Position numbers and translations under genes: made by a program. Source: Cyprinodon diabolis (lineage: Eukaryota > Chordata > Actinopteri > Cyprinodontiformes > Cyprinodontidae). From it: DNA of 64,000 nt. The number at the start of each line of letters is the position of its first letter. The first letter of the stretch is position 1. The DNA is taken from NCBI GenBank assembly GCA_030533445.1, contig CM060076.1, forward strand, positions 3,662,501 to 3,726,500, read 5' to 3'. Below are positions 1-12,251 of this stretch, in pieces. The notes beneath the pieces were generated by a model. The model did not search any database and was not told the DNA's origin. It was given only the letters and a program-made list of their open reading frames with translations.

Positions 1-463
1 GAATCGATTCATGTTTTTTTTTCTCCGGTCAATTTTTATCCATTTACTCCTGGGCGTAATTCTCCCTCCCGTGCTGCGGTGGCGCTAAACCTATTTTGCC
101 CTCCTACCTCGCTTCCTGGTTATACTCTTACAGCAGTGTGTTGCAGTAAACTTGACACAGACATTTTTAAATTATGCTTAATATTAAAGCGTGGTCTGCG
201 CTGCACGCTGTGGGTCTAGATACGGCCGAAAAATAAAAAATAAAAATACAAAAAACGCAAAACAATATTACAGCTTTCATTGATTTATTTCAACCTTTAA
301 ACTTTGTTTAGCCTGTAAGGTGTAAAAAAAAAAATAAAAAAATAAAAAACGATTAATCGAATCGAATCGTGGTGTATTCTTGAGTATCGAAAATAATCAA
401 ATCGTTGGGTCAGGAAATCGATACTGAACCGAATCGCCATGGTGGATGTGAGTTACACCCCTA
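1..463 (+). mobile_element. hAT-type element, partial copy cut by the window edge
   Basis: Nearly the same sequence as both ends of the element at 7935-12662: TCCGGTC...CTCCTGGGCGTAATTC on the left and ATCGAATCGTGGTGTATTC...TTACACCCCTA on the right. The middle is deleted after about 225. The left terminus lies outside the window. Confidence 0.75.
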
Positions 464-1495
464 CTACGGCGCATGAAGGACACTTGCGTTGTATGACTGC
501 AGTTCACACAGAAGATCACATACAAGTTGCATATATTTGCTAATGTGAACGGCAACGCAAAAGGATCGGATATCACAAAAAAAATGCCGTAGTGTGAACG
601 TAGCCTTAGTGATGATCATGTAATCACTATTAGTTGATAGACTTTAGGAAGACACCTGTGCACTTCCTTCCTTTTCATTTCAGTTTTGCTCGTTAATTAA
701 GAAAAACAGACCAATTTATTGGTTTTCCAGGTGAATGTATTTTTACTCTGTAGTAATTAATATGACTCAAAGTAATAAAGTAATAAAATGAATCAGCATC
801 TCAATATATTCTAACCTACTCAGGTGCACCTGAATTTTTCTGTGTTATTTGTTCTAAAACTGACTCATTATTTAATCGTCTAACTTAATTTAATTTCTTT
901 CCTGACTCTGCAGTGATCAGATCGAAGCTGCAGTCTGTCCACAATCATTCATCATTCATTTTCTGCAGGAAATGAATGAAACTCACTTGGTTTCAATTAG
1001 CGTCTTTGCATACAACGAGCTGCATGAACAAGCAACATTAAAAACACAGACTTGTTATTAAAGGCCTCGGCTGTAGCGGCGCTGAGCGGCCGTGTCTGTA
1101 AATCAGCCCAGTCCCCAGAATCCTTGGTGGCGGCCCTGTTACAGCGTTGCTTGTTTTATCAGAAGGCAGAAAATTGGCTGGAATAAAATGGCTTTTTTTT
1201 CTTTCAGTCTGAGCTGAAATGTTTTTCCTCTTCAGGTTCTGTTTTGTTTCAGAGCTTTGGTTTTAGTGAAGCTGCAGTCGGTCAGTCAGGATTTTTAATT
1301 TTTTTTTTTGTGCCTCAGAGGTTCATTTTTCTCCCTTTAGAGTCGCGGCTCTCTGCTTCTAAGGCATTCAGCTGAATCTACAATCTGTCATTTACAACAT
1401 TTAGTAATTACCCCCCCTCTCTGCACACACCTCCCCCAGTTCAGGGTGCCTGAACGCCTCAATTCAAAGTCTACATTTCCTCTCAGCCGTCAGCG
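464..1495. other. Intergenic stretch, cldn20 3' side
   Basis: AT-rich DNA with poly-T runs and no recognised gene. Part of it is probably cldn20 3' UTR, but no confident polyadenylation signal was assigned. Confidence 0.5.
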
Positions 1496-2317
1496 TTACA
1501 CGTACTCCTGGAGGCTGTAGTTGTCCTTGAGGTCTTTCTGAGGGAGTCTGGAAGGAGAGCAGAAGATCCTCTGCTCCCGGACCGGTTCTGCTTTCCCTGG
1601 CCTCACGTCTTCCGTCTGCAGCTGGACGCTTTTGTTTTTCTTCTTTTTGGGTACCTTGTTCTCCACTTTCGCCTCCCGCCTGTTCTGCTCCTCGCTTTTC
1701 TGCACCGGGCCGTTTGGGCCGGACGAGGAGACGCTCTCCGGTCGCCCGGAGCTCCTTCCTGGACAGGACAGGCAGAATATCACCCCTCCAGCCAGCAGGA
1801 AGCCAGCGGAGATGAAGGTGACGCACAGAGCTCCGCCGGGCTGGTATTTACTGCTGTCCGGCAGATCCGTGGTCAGGAAGGCGGTGATGACTTCGTTGGT
1901 GAACATCGACGCTGGAACCAGACAGAGGAAGCTGGCCAGGACGAAGCAGCCCCCCGCAGCGATGGCCGTGTGCCCCTTCGCTCGGTGGCTCCCCCCCCAC
2001 CGAGTGCATTTAAGCCCCAGGGAGGCGAGGCAGAGTCCGAACGCGGCCACCATGCAGGACAGGACCATGCCGGCCCGCATCATCTGCAGCGACGGCGGCA
2101 GCGACAGCACGGAGTTCTTCATGGTGCAGCTGAACACACCGGAGCTGTACCACACGCAGTCCATCCACAGACCCTGCATCTGCGAGATGGGGGTCATGAT
2201 GCTGGTCCACACGCTGATGCTCACCTTCCAGTTGGGCAGCAGCGTGGCCACGGTGGCGCCCAGGACGCCCAGCAGCGCCAGGGCGAACGCCAGGATCTGA
2301 ACAGCGCCGGACAGCAT
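1496..2317 (-). CDS. cldn20: Claudin-20, tight-junction four-pass membrane protein
   Basis: A 273-residue claudin in one coding exon. Claudins build the paracellular seal of tight junctions. The start is taken at the MLSGAVQ methionine; an in-frame methionine 42 codons upstream lies in a low-complexity leader and behind a likely splice acceptor at 2390-2391. Visible are TM1 (about 8-28), the first extracellular loop with the claudin signature GLWMDC...C (about 48-63), an RAGMVL turn into TM2, TM3 with AGGCFVLASFLC, TM4 starting near FISAGFLLAGG, and a terminal YV that fits a PDZ-binding motif. LLPNWKV, GLWMDCVWYS, KCTRWGG and the Y-V end match claudin-20 better than other claudins (family knowledge). 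The cytoplasmic tail is long, about 70 residues, with a lysine-rich KKKKNK stretch; mammalian CLDN20 is about 219 residues in total. It neighbours tiam2 on the same strand, as in mammals. Confidence 0.93.
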   Translation of the reverse strand: MLSGAVQILAFALALLGVLGATVATLLPNWKVSISVWTSIMTPISQMQGLWMDCVWYSSGVFSCTMKNSVLSLPPSLQMMRAGMVLSCMVAAFGLCLASLGLKCTRWGGSHRAKGHTAIAAGGCFVLASFLCLVPASMFTNEVITAFLTTDLPDSSKYQPGGALCVTFISAGFLLAGGVIFCLSCPGRSSGRPESVSSSGPNGPVQKSEEQNRREAKVENKVPKKKKNKSVQLQTEDVRPGKAEPVREQRIFCSPSRLPQKDLKDNYSLQEYV

Positions 2318-2389
2318 GGCTGAGTCGCGGGGGGGGGGGGGGACGTCCCGGCCGACAGCAGATAATTCCTCAGCACAGGCTCCAGCGGG
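2318..2389 (-). other. cldn20: Probable 5' UTR part of the cldn20 coding exon
   Basis: A pyrimidine-rich tract ending in TTGCAG (minus strand) gives a good acceptor just above 2389, so transcription probably enters the coding exon here. A strong donor, GAGCAG followed by GTAAGG at about 2660-2662, could close a noncoding first exon upstream. The G run at 2330-2342 lies in this leader. Splicing is inferred from site quality only. Confidence 0.45.
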
Positions 2390-2662
2390 CTGCAACCAGA
2401 GGAGAAATGAGAATTGGAGTGAGCGTGGGAGCGTGACGGACACACAGCTGAGGCTGCTGATGGAGCTGGACGGCTGCCTGCTTTAGTTACTCTGCAGCTC
2501 AATCGGTGATCATTGACACTTAATGAGGTGTTTTTAAAGCAGCAGCGTCCCTCTGAGAGCAGAAACTTGGAGCTGCGCTGGACTGAAGTTATTCCTGTGG
2601 ACCGAATCCCCTCCTGATGGATCCAAACATCTGAAAGATGAAGAAGAACCTGCAGCCTTACC

Positions 2663-5600
2663 TGCTCCAAGCATCTGAGGAATGAGAAGACAGGAAGGGC
2701 GGGTTAACCAACCCTCCGCATGCCGTCTCCTTGGAAACCGGACAGCTTCAGCCCATCCTGCAGCCCGTCTCTGATCTGAGAACCATTCAGGAAGCTGGTT
2801 CTGCTCTCCAGCCTGAAGGTCACCAGCAGCTCTGACGGCGCCGCAGAGCAGCGTTCTTATCTGATGAGCTGACGGCGGGTGCGTCACACCTGCAGCGCCG
2901 CAGAAGCCCGCCGCCCCTCACCTGCGAGCGTCGCTTTTGGGTCGTCTTCTGCAGAATCTGGAGGGAGACGCCAAGCGTGAAGATAAGAGCTCATCGCCGA
3001 TCGTTCCTGATAACATGGGCGGTCCTGCAGAACGCTGATGGGACCGTTCGTGCCTTAGGAAGCGTCCTCGTTCTGGTTTTGGTGATAAAGTCGCTGAGCT
3101 GCGAATCAAGGTGAAGAATGGGCCACTGCAACACACTGATAAGGGTCCGCGGACCGGCCCGCCCACCAGCAGGGCCCGGCAGCCTGTTATTACCATAATC
3201 CTGCAGACACAGAAGGGAAACTATAAACACACATTTTGCTGCCTGCTTCCCTGGGAGAAAAAAACAACTTTAAACAGTCGGCAGGCGTCGCTTTGAGGCT
3301 AATTAATGTTGTTGTGTTTGTGTTAAAACTCCCCCCCAAAAAAAGGAAACCATAACAAAGGTTCTGGTTCCCACCGCCAATCCAGAGAGGTGACGTCTGT
3401 GATTTAATGTGGGTACGTCTCAGATTGTGCTGCAGCGGTTTTGGTTGGGGGGATTTATCTGCAGCAGCGCCGCAGAGAACCGACTGGATTTCAGCTGCTC
3501 AGGCTGCGGCTGATCGGAGCCAAAGATAAAAAAAATTATAATTTATCACAGATTTCTGGTCAAATCATCCAGTTAATCAAATAAAACTTAATTAAATCTG
3601 CTTTTAATTGAATATCAGCATTTTTTTTTCTGTGACCAAATAATTAAACAATCTGAACCAAACATTAAACATTTTATTTATATTTTGCACCAATATAAAA
3701 GTTTCAATGCAGCCATATATTAAATAAAATCATTTTTTATGTAATTATTCTATTGACTTAATAAAAAATAAAAAAAAAAAAATGTTTTAAAAAGAAGAAA
3801 TTATTTTTGTTAAGAATCAGTAAAAAAACAACATTTTTTTAATTATTTTGGTTTATTCACAATGAAATAAACTTAATATTTAATTTATCAATGATTCTTT
3901 AATCTGGAATCCTTTATTTATCATTTTAAATCCAATCAAAAGTAATAGAAACATAATTGAAAAAAAATTGTTAAAGGTTATGCATTGATTTTATACAAGT
4001 TTGATATTTTTGTTTTTTTAACTGTATTGGATTCATTTACTTTTATCCATTTCATCTATTAGTTTTAGTTGAATTACCTCCTACCTTTTCAATTTAAACG
4101 TTTTCATTATCATTGTGTTTATCTTTATTATCTGTATTATTTTTATCTTTATTTTCTCCATCAGGACATATTTAGTCATTTTTCTCTCAGACATAAACTG
4201 TTTTCTTTGTTCTGATAAATTGTCCTGAGTGATGCCGGCGCGTCGGCTCGGTTCGCCTGCGGCTCGATGCGTGGAAGCAGCAGTTTGATGATTGTACCAC
4301 ATCCTGAACAGCCTGTTTTAACCTCCGCCTGCTTCGTGTCGCTGAACGAAGCGGCGCTCCATTACAGCAGCTCTCTGGAGGTTTAGGAGACGCCTGCAGG
4401 CCTTTGTTCTGTAGAACACAGAGGACAAACTCACATTTCCCTACATTTATTCTGACATTAGTCTAAAAAGCCTCAGCTGCCCGTTTTTCACCTTCAACAG
4501 AAGGTCGGAAATATTACTTTAAACATTAAAACATTTTTTAACAACATATTTATTGAGAATTTGTGAATCTCGGTGCAGATTAGAAGCATCTTTCCCTTAA
4601 TGACAGACTTTAAATTTCGCCATTTTTTTTTTTTTTATTTAATGTTGATTTTGATTTTATTTTTATTGCGGTAGAAATGGAACATTTATTTTTTTTTCTA
4701 GTTTTTGCTTTCTGTTATTTTAATGTTAGTCATAATTTTAAATTCGTCATTAAGTCTAGTTTTTCTTCTGTTAAATTAAGGTGATTTTTTTTGCATCTAT
4801 TTGAATAAATATTTTGTAGAACTCATCTGATTTTGTTTTATTTTCTAAGAAATTATTTTATAACATAAATATATTTTGTATTTTTATTATATATCTGAAA
4901 CTGTTGTGCTTTATATTTAAACACGTGTGTTGATAATTTAAAGGAGACTTTTTTTCTATTTTTCTATTGTTCCTGTAAGGATGTTTTTGCACAACTTTTA
5001 TGCTTCAGTTCATGTTTATAAAATTATTGCGCTTTTTTAATGTCTTTTTCGTTGCTCCTTTATTCTTATGTCACTATAGTGAGTCCATTTGATTCACTAC
5101 ACTGAAAACAATCTAGAATTAAGTAGAAATGTCTTATATTTATTGTATTTACCCTTAATTTGAGCAGGTAGATTTGCCAATGGAATGAGTATTTTTACTA
5201 AGATAAGACAATGAGATAATATGCACTTGAAATAAGACAAAGCAGTTTTTTTTTTATTAGTAATTTAAATAAAAATTTTCTCTTTCCATTGGCAAACTGT
5301 CTCAGTTACCTCCTTAATTCAAGACAAAATATTTTAAGAAAAAATGAATTATTTTCATTTTGATGCAGCAAATGTTAACAAGGTGAACATGCCTGTTTTT
5401 CTATGACTTCAACTAGTGTCAGATTTTTATTTGTAATATTTTTTAATAAAATTTGTAGAAAAGCAGTCAACAATGGAGCACATTTTTAGATGCTTTTTTC
5501 AGATGTAATATTTGTTCTTGTCTGGTTTGAATAGTAGGAATACAATAATTGAATCAGATTGATTGTGATTAGTGGATTATTGAGATAATCCACTAATCTG

Positions 5601-6639
5601 ATAATTGAAACATAACCCAAATTAATGGAACAAAGAATCTAAAAAAGCATTTGTTGAAATAACAATATACTTACATCATATCTAAATATATATATACACA
5701 TATATATACATTTACATTTTTTACATCAGCAATGCATTTAAAAATTGCATTAAAGTTTTTTCTATAAATGTTCATTAACAATAAACATATCATTTTTTAT
5801 GTAGATTAAAAAAAAAAATCCATAGATTAATTTATCAATAAAGTCATTCATAGTCTTCTCAAATACTGAATTTCATTCTATTATTAAAGTGCTTGTTTCT
5901 TTCAATAAAAAGGTTTGATACTTTAAACTTTTTTTTTTCCTCTTTGCTTTATCACTGCCTTATGTTCCGTTTCTACAGTTTATTATTCTAGATTTTTTTC
6001 AGGAGAATCAAAGGATCAGCTTTGATGATCCATTTTTAAAATGAAACCCATCAGAGGCTCAAATATTTCTGTTCGGCTTCATGCCTCTTCAATCTGAACC
6101 ATGCAGCGCCTCTGATTCCTGAATCTGAAATCCATTATGACTGAAATTAGCTTCGGATTAAAGGCGACAGTTTGACCTCTGACCCCTGTAATTATAGTCT
6201 GGAGAAGAATCAAACCATCTGGCAGAAACAAAACCCCCCGAGGCTTCAATAGACATCATTTAACAGCCAGACAGGGATATAAATGAAAAGCCTTATCTGA
6301 ACCACACACACCCTACCAACACACACACACACACACCCTACCAACACACACACACACGTATGGAGCGTGTTTCCTGTGCTGAGTTGATTTCATATAGACC
6401 TTAAACATCAAATATAATGAAAAGATTCAAGATAAAATTAGTTTTTGTATTTTTTGTTTTTTAATCATTAAGAATTGTTTGATTTTTCCAGGACATATAA
6501 TAAATAAATCTGCTTAATGTTCCTTCAGCACCAAAAAAACATCTGTAGGTTCACCTAAATGTCCTGTATTCACTTCAGAAAAGCTTCTTAGGAACCTATT
6601 TTATAAAAATCACATAAATCTGAATATTTATTTTAATAT
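2663..6639. other. Intergenic AT-rich stretch upstream of cldn20
   Basis: The first few hundred bases are CpG-bearing and may hold the cldn20 promoter and a noncoding exon. After about 3500 it is very AT-rich, with many A/T runs, one MITE (about 5099-5368) and a (CA)n tract at 6311-6357. No coding sequence recognised. Confidence 0.5.
5099..5368. mobile_element. AT-rich MITE of the CACTGCAAAA family
   Basis: Shares the body motifs of the copies in tiam2 introns: TTTACCCTTAATTTGAG, TTGCCAATGGAATGAGTATT, ATAAGACAAAGCA. The termini are worn. Confidence 0.65.
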
Positions 6640-7476
6640 ACGGAGGGACATGAGGACCAAAAAGAGTGGAGATCCAGCTGGAAAAAGGGTCCCAGCGGTC
6701 TCGCGCACCTCGCTCTTCTAGCGGGTCAAACTTCACGAGTTGTTTTCCGCAATTTCGGTCATAAAAACAAAACAAGCCGGCCTCCTGTCTACTGCACTGT
6801 TTCCGGTCAGCTACAATCTGGGAGAGGAGCAGCGGAGCGTCTCTCAAAGGGGCGGTGACGTCGACACTCTGGAGTCTTCTTTTTTTTAATGGCGGTTGGC
6901 AAACAACTTATAGGTGCATTACCGCCACCTTCCAGAATGGAGTATGGACCAGACAAACTATAATGTTCTCCCTATAATACCCGTTCTTCTTAGAAAATTA
7001 AAAAATACTCCCAAAAACTACATCCCCAGATGACCTTTGAAACAATTCCCTTATATCTAGTTTTTTTTTATTCCTGTCTAACTCTCTACGCAACATCTCT
7101 CTTTCCTGAGTATATTTATTACATTCTAAAAAAAATATGTTGGACAGTTTCTCTGGAGCCGAGGTATTGCATTGAACTCATTACACTGATATTGTGCAGT
7201 ATTTTTTGATGCAACTTTTCTACTTCTGTTATTTGCTGTTGTTTCTAAAGAGAATGCATAATGATATTACAGCTTTCATTGATTTATTTCAAACTTGAAA
7301 CTTTGTTTAGCCTGTAAGGTGTAAAAAAAAAAAAAAATAATAAAATAATTTAAAAAATTTAACCGATTAATCGAATCGAATCGTGGTGTATTCTTGAGTA
7401 TCGAAAATAATCGAATCGTTGGGTCAGGAAATCGATACTGAATCGAATCGCCATGATGGTTGTGATTTACACCCCT
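6640..7476 (+). mobile_element. hAT-type element copy, 5'-truncated, split by a LINE insertion
   Basis: Matches the 7935-12662 element from GGGACATGAGGACCAAAAAG to the terminal ACACCCCTA, without the ISL2EU insert. It therefore carries the empty site (GAGGTATTGCATTG at about 7165) that dates the nested insertion in the neighbour. Confidence 0.8.
6875..7150 (-). mobile_element. LINE-like 3' fragment with 8-bp target duplication
   Basis: Flanked by CTCTGGAG at 6867-6874 and 7151-7158. The minus strand reads GGTGGCGGTAATGCACC...CAACCGCCAT and ends in an A/AAG-rich tail, a 3' end common in fish LINE families. A shorter piece of the same end is at 22932-22997. Confidence 0.7.
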
Positions 7477-7934
7477 AATTTTGATCACAAATTATCTGAC
7501 TTAACAGAAATAATAGCATTAAGGCTTTAATTTATTTGGAATTGATTTCTTGAAATTTCACTAAAAACATTAACTGGAATAAATTGAATGTTTAATTCCA
7601 GTTTTTATCTTATTTTACTGTAAATCTCACATGTTAGGATCTAATATATGGAATTTTCAACAATCAATCCATCCCTCCATGAGGGAAGGAAAAAAAGACT
7701 GTGTGGGAGGGAGGGGGGGGGGGGGGGGGGGGGGGGCTGAATACAATTTATGAATGAAGACTAAAAAATGTTTTCACTACTTTGTTCTTACAAACACTTC
7801 AGGAAGTGGGAAATCAAATGAAAAATGATGCAGGAGTCCTGAAACACCCAATAAAAACCAGTCAGAAATGGCTCCAATTAAGAGTTTACTCTCATGTGCA
7901 AACCTGCTGGTTAAGCCTCACACTACATAGATAC
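7477..7934. other. Short spacer with poly-G tract
   Basis: Between two hAT copies. It contains a run of more than 20 G at about 7707-7737 and no gene. Confidence 0.6.
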
Positions 7935-8587
7935 TAGGGGTTTAAATAATAATCGTTTTGTATCGATGTATCGATTGAACAGCCGACGATCCGATGCATC
8001 GATACGTCCGCAAGACAATCGATTCATGTTTTTTTTTTTCCTCCGGTCTATTTTTATCCATTTGCTCCTGGGCGTAATTCTCCCTCCCGTGCTGCGGTGG
8101 CGCTAAACCTATTTTGTCCTCCTACCTCGCTTCCTCGTTATACTCTTACAGCAGTGTGTTGCAGTGAGCTTGATGCAGACATTTTTGATTTGGTCTGTGC
8201 TACACGCTGTGGGTCTAGATACGGCCGAGGCGAAGTGGGGGCGAGTTTAGTCAGACGACGGAGCGACATGAGGACCAAAAAGAGCGGAGATCCAGGTGGA
8301 AAAAGGGTCCAAGCGTTCTCGCGCACCTCGCTCTTCTAGCGGGTCCAACTTCACGAGTTGTTTTCCGCAATTTCGGTCATAAAAACAAAACCTCCTCTCT
8401 GCGGCACTGTTAGCGGTCAGCTACAATTTGGGAGAGGTGGAGCGGAGCGTCTGAGGAGGGGGCGGGGACGTCTGGAGCCGAGGTATAGACTCAGTGCACG
8501 AGAAAATGCTAACTTCCGGATTTATTACCGGAAGTTGAAGTCTTTACTTCCTGTCGCTAGTCTGCGCTATCCCCCAGCACTGAGAAA

Positions 8588-10357
8588 ATGATTTCCAAAG
8601 CAAAAAGGATCGTAACCTGTCAAAAAGCTGAAGGTGGGAACAACTTTTACTGTTTTGTGCCGCTGTGTACCACCGGGGGTAGGTTCAACGAAGTGCTGAG
8701 CTTCCACAGATTCCCCAAAGACCCGAGTTTGCGCGCTCAATGGCTAGCAAAAATAAGAAGGAAAGACTTCACCGTGATGGCTAATTCTTCAGTCTGCAGC
8801 AGGCATTTTAAGACTGGGGACATTGTTTTATCGGCCAAAGGGAGGTGAAAACTTAAACCCAGCACGGTTCCATCAATTTTTTCGTGGACCAAGCCATCGA
8901 GGCCAGGAGTGTGGGAACGCCGTCCTCGGGCAGCCGCAACAGGAGAAGATGGCGCCGCGAATGACAACTCTGTTGCGTCTGGCAGCAACACAGGCATGGA
9001 GATGGACTGTGAGCCTGCTCAAACTCCACCTGTCCCCATGATTGAGGACCACAACTACGCGGAGAGTCCTTTCATCACCGTGGACCGCAGTAAATACACT
9101 GACGCGTGTAAAGAGATCAAGGAGCTCAGACAGCAGCTTGAGTCTCAGCATCTGACCCTCAGATTTGGGCTGCAGCGGTTCGCCTCATCCAAAGAGGATA
9201 TTCGTTTTTTTATACCAGGTCAGAATGGCCATTTACACGGTATATTGTACTGATTTTGATTAATGTATTTACTCTGGTTTTGGTATATGCAGTAATAGCT
9301 GTCTTTTCTTTTGTTTAACTGAAAAAAAACAATAATATAACAATTGGCAGAGTTACAGAGTTAAGAGTTGCAGACAATGTGTTGCTGTGTGCACATCATA
9401 TAATCTATTGAAAATGTCAATCACTATTATCCATTCTGTTAAGGGAAAATACTGAATTACACTGTGCTGAACAATATGTAATAACATTCCTCTTTTAATG
9501 CAGATTTCCATCATATGAGCATTTGATGGCATTCTGGTATCTTATTCAAGAGGCAACCACCAGGATGGTGATGGTGAACAGTGCTCAGAGAAATCTTTCC
9601 AGCAGCACATCCACTGAAAGCCCTGTGACCAGACCAACGGTAAGTTATGGTTTGTTTTATGAAATGACTCATTTAACTTTGTAGAGTAGATGTGTAAATA
9701 TTTAATTTTAGCCGTTACAATTATTTGCTTTTATTCAAAGTAAATGTGTATTATTTTTAATATTATTATAATAAAAAGGTTAATTATTGTATTATGTCTT
9801 CTTTGCAGAAATTGTTGCCAATTGATGAGTTATTCCTCTTTCTAAATTATCTTTCCACTGGCTGCACTCAAAGAGAGCTCGGCCACATGTTCAACATCCA
9901 CAGAGCCACAGTGAGCAGGATCATTGTAACGTGGGCCAACTTTCTTTACACTCTGCTTGGGTCTGTTTCAATTTGGATGACAACTGATGCAGTCAAAGCA
10001 AATCGGCCTGTAGACTTCCGTCAGTGTGGCATCACCTCCCTTCTAACACCTGAAATGGAAACAATGGTGGACAAAGGGTTTCTGATCGATGAGTTGGTGT
10101 CTGGGAAAGTTCACCGTCCCGCCTTTCTGTCCAAGGAGGAGCAGATGCCTGAGGTGGATGTTCTCAGGACCCAGTCCATAGCTCGCCTCAGAGTCCATGT
10201 CGAGAGGCTCATTAGGAGAGTCAAAGAAAACAAACTTTTTGATACAGTTATCCCACTCTCCATTTCTGGGAGCATTAATCAAATTTTTACAGTTGCTTGT
10301 CTCCTCACAAACTACCAGTATGGACCCCTGGTTAAAAAGTGGGCACACGCTGAGTAG
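8588..10357 (+). pseudogene. THAP-domain DDE transposase, broken
   Basis: Exons 8588-9218, 9504-9639 and 9809-10357. The N-terminus is a THAP zinc finger (CFVPLC...FHRFPKD...W...VCSRHF, about residues 20-75). Next come a coiled-coil-like KEIKELRQQLESQ, the helix-turn-helix GCTQRELGHMFNIHRATVSR and the DDE end MVDKGF...TQSIARLRVHVERLIRR. Breaks: an in-frame TGA at 8846, one extra T in the run at about 9204-9211 that shifts frame before the first donor, and an internal deletion at about 10020 that joins VDFR to QCGITSLL and removes the region with the first two catalytic acids. The splice borders themselves are intact (CAG then GTCAGA; ACG then GTAAGT). Confidence 0.88.
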
Positions 10358-10539
10358 CTGCTCTAGTTCTTATTTTATAGATTTGTAGAAACTGTTCATA
10401 TCATTACTTTACCAACTACAGTTCACATTTTTTACTTGTCCCAGGGAATTCATTTTTGAGAGAAGTTTTTTTTTTATGTAAAAGTATTCAAATTAAAAGT
10501 ATTCACAGCAAACAAGGATTGTTCATTCGAGTTTTTAAT

Positions 10540-12251
10540 TGTGTTATTTTATATTATTGTGTGATAACATGCACATATTGCAATTGAATTGTTGAAATTG
10601 AAATCCTTGTAGGCTTCACTTAGACGGAGAACAGAGAGATCAGGTAGGTCCCCATGAACACCTTTGTAAAGTGTGCTCCTGGAAGAGAACAAGAAATTAT
10701 TAAACAGCAGATAATGAAAGTACTGAAATATAATAGATAACTAAAGAGACCCTTTACAATACTTGTCCTGCAGTGAGGAAATTTAAGCTTTGAAATACAC
10801 ATTAAAGAAATAGAGTTTGCTCCAAAAAAAATTGGACACACATAAGATAAACACGATAAACACCTGTTTTATGCATATGTACAAATATACATATTTGCTG
10901 CATATTAATTAGTAGGCCTATATGCTATTAAACTAAAAACCATAATTGCACTTGTTCAGTACAGTACATATTTATTTTATTTAAAATAATAAAGGTTAAA
11001 TAAAAAATAAAATAAAATTTATTGTATGTATATCATGACATAACCTACCAGTGCTCTGGACTTATGCCATTGCTGTTCTCCCTCAGTGCAGCTCATCATC
11101 GGGGGCACCACTTGGAGCTTCAGCTGGGAGTAAAGGGCAGCTGAAGTGTAGTAGTTCCACAGACTGTGAATCTTTCAGAACCACCTGAAAAGTACAATGT
11201 TATTTAGTTATTTTTTACTCACATCATTCAATCTGGAACAGAGGCTATTTTTATAGATGGTGACAACCATCAATATAGAAAGCCTGAAAAACCTTAAACC
11301 TGATTATTTGTTTAAACGTATTTTAGCTTTTTTCCCCTAATATAATCACCTGTATATTACGTTGAAATGCCTGAAAAATTTAGCCTAATGAATAGTATTT
11401 GTCTGGCATTATGATAAAAAATATTCCATAATTTAGGTTGTCATCACAGATTACATGCACTGAAAACCATTCAACTCTGCTACTTTCTATGATCATACTC
11501 CGAGTTTGTGAGCTTTTTCTGACTTCCTCATCGACCTGAAGCACTCTGCCCTGACCACCACCTCTCCTGAACCCTGATCTTTGTCAGACACTGCAGAAAC
11601 AAAGGATAAAAATGGTAGTGAAGTGTTAAGACTAAAAATGATATTAAAACAACATCAACAACGCACTATTAGGAGTTAAACTGTCTCAATCTAAAGAACT
11701 CAGAAGAGGTCTATAGATTAAATTGAGATATAGCTTATTTCTATATGCCAAATCTTTTCCTTTTCTGTATTGCTAATAGCTGGTAAAAGGCATTGTTGAT
11801 ATATGAAACAAGCCAAGTTTGTCATAGTTTGCGGTGTTTGGAGGCTGACAGTAGCCTGGCTCTGCTTTCATCCGTCTCAATTGTACCAGGCTAGGCTAAC
11901 ACCATCTTCAATGAAAATGCATTAGCGTTATCGTAGCTACCAGCGGTAGAATATAGGTACTCAATTTATGAACACAAACCGTATGTTTAATAATTAGTCA
12001 ATATTAGTTTCAATATGTTAATTGACAACAGGCAGTACAGTTAACACGAATGTAGCATTAGCATGTTTTGTTGCGCCTTACCTTCGAAAGTTGTAGAGGT
12101 ATTGTGAAATGTAGAATTTAAATCCTTTCTCGCGCTTGCTCTGGGGAGCAGGAGAAAACATGTCCACAAGTCTGTGAACATCATCGATAGAGATGTTTGG
12201 CAGATGACCTAAACATCGGGAGAAATTCAGCTCACTGCTTGCACCATCCAT
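10540..12251 (-). pseudogene. SWIM/YqaJ-type ISL2EU accessory protein, fragmentary
   Basis: Exon-like pieces on minus. 12251-12082: MDGASSELNF...HRLVDMFSPAPQSKREKG, donor GTAAGG. 11590-11499: VVVRAECFRSMRKSEKAHKL. 11184-11049: YSQLKLQVVPPMMSCTEGEQ then QWHKSRAL, donor GTAGGT. 10678 onward: STLYKGVHGDLPDLSVLRLS. These are hallmarks of the second ISL2EU protein, known in fish as YqaJ-nuclease proteins with a SWIM zinc motif (memory). The zinc-binding cysteines and the nuclease domain were not seen, and phases do not join cleanly, so it is dead. Confidence 0.75.

Noticed and set aside
1632..2300. A 222-codon open frame on plus opposite cldn20
   Set aside because: A GC-rich shadow of the claudin coding strand; no domain and no homology that I recognise.
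6311..6357. CACACA tract as a possible CRISPR-like repeat
   Set aside because: A plain dinucleotide microsatellite; nothing in this vertebrate window resembles a CRISPR array.
8097..8591. Plus-strand frames in the left part of the hAT element
   Set aside because: They recur in the other hAT copies with stops and frameshifts and show no BED finger or hAT dimerisation motif.
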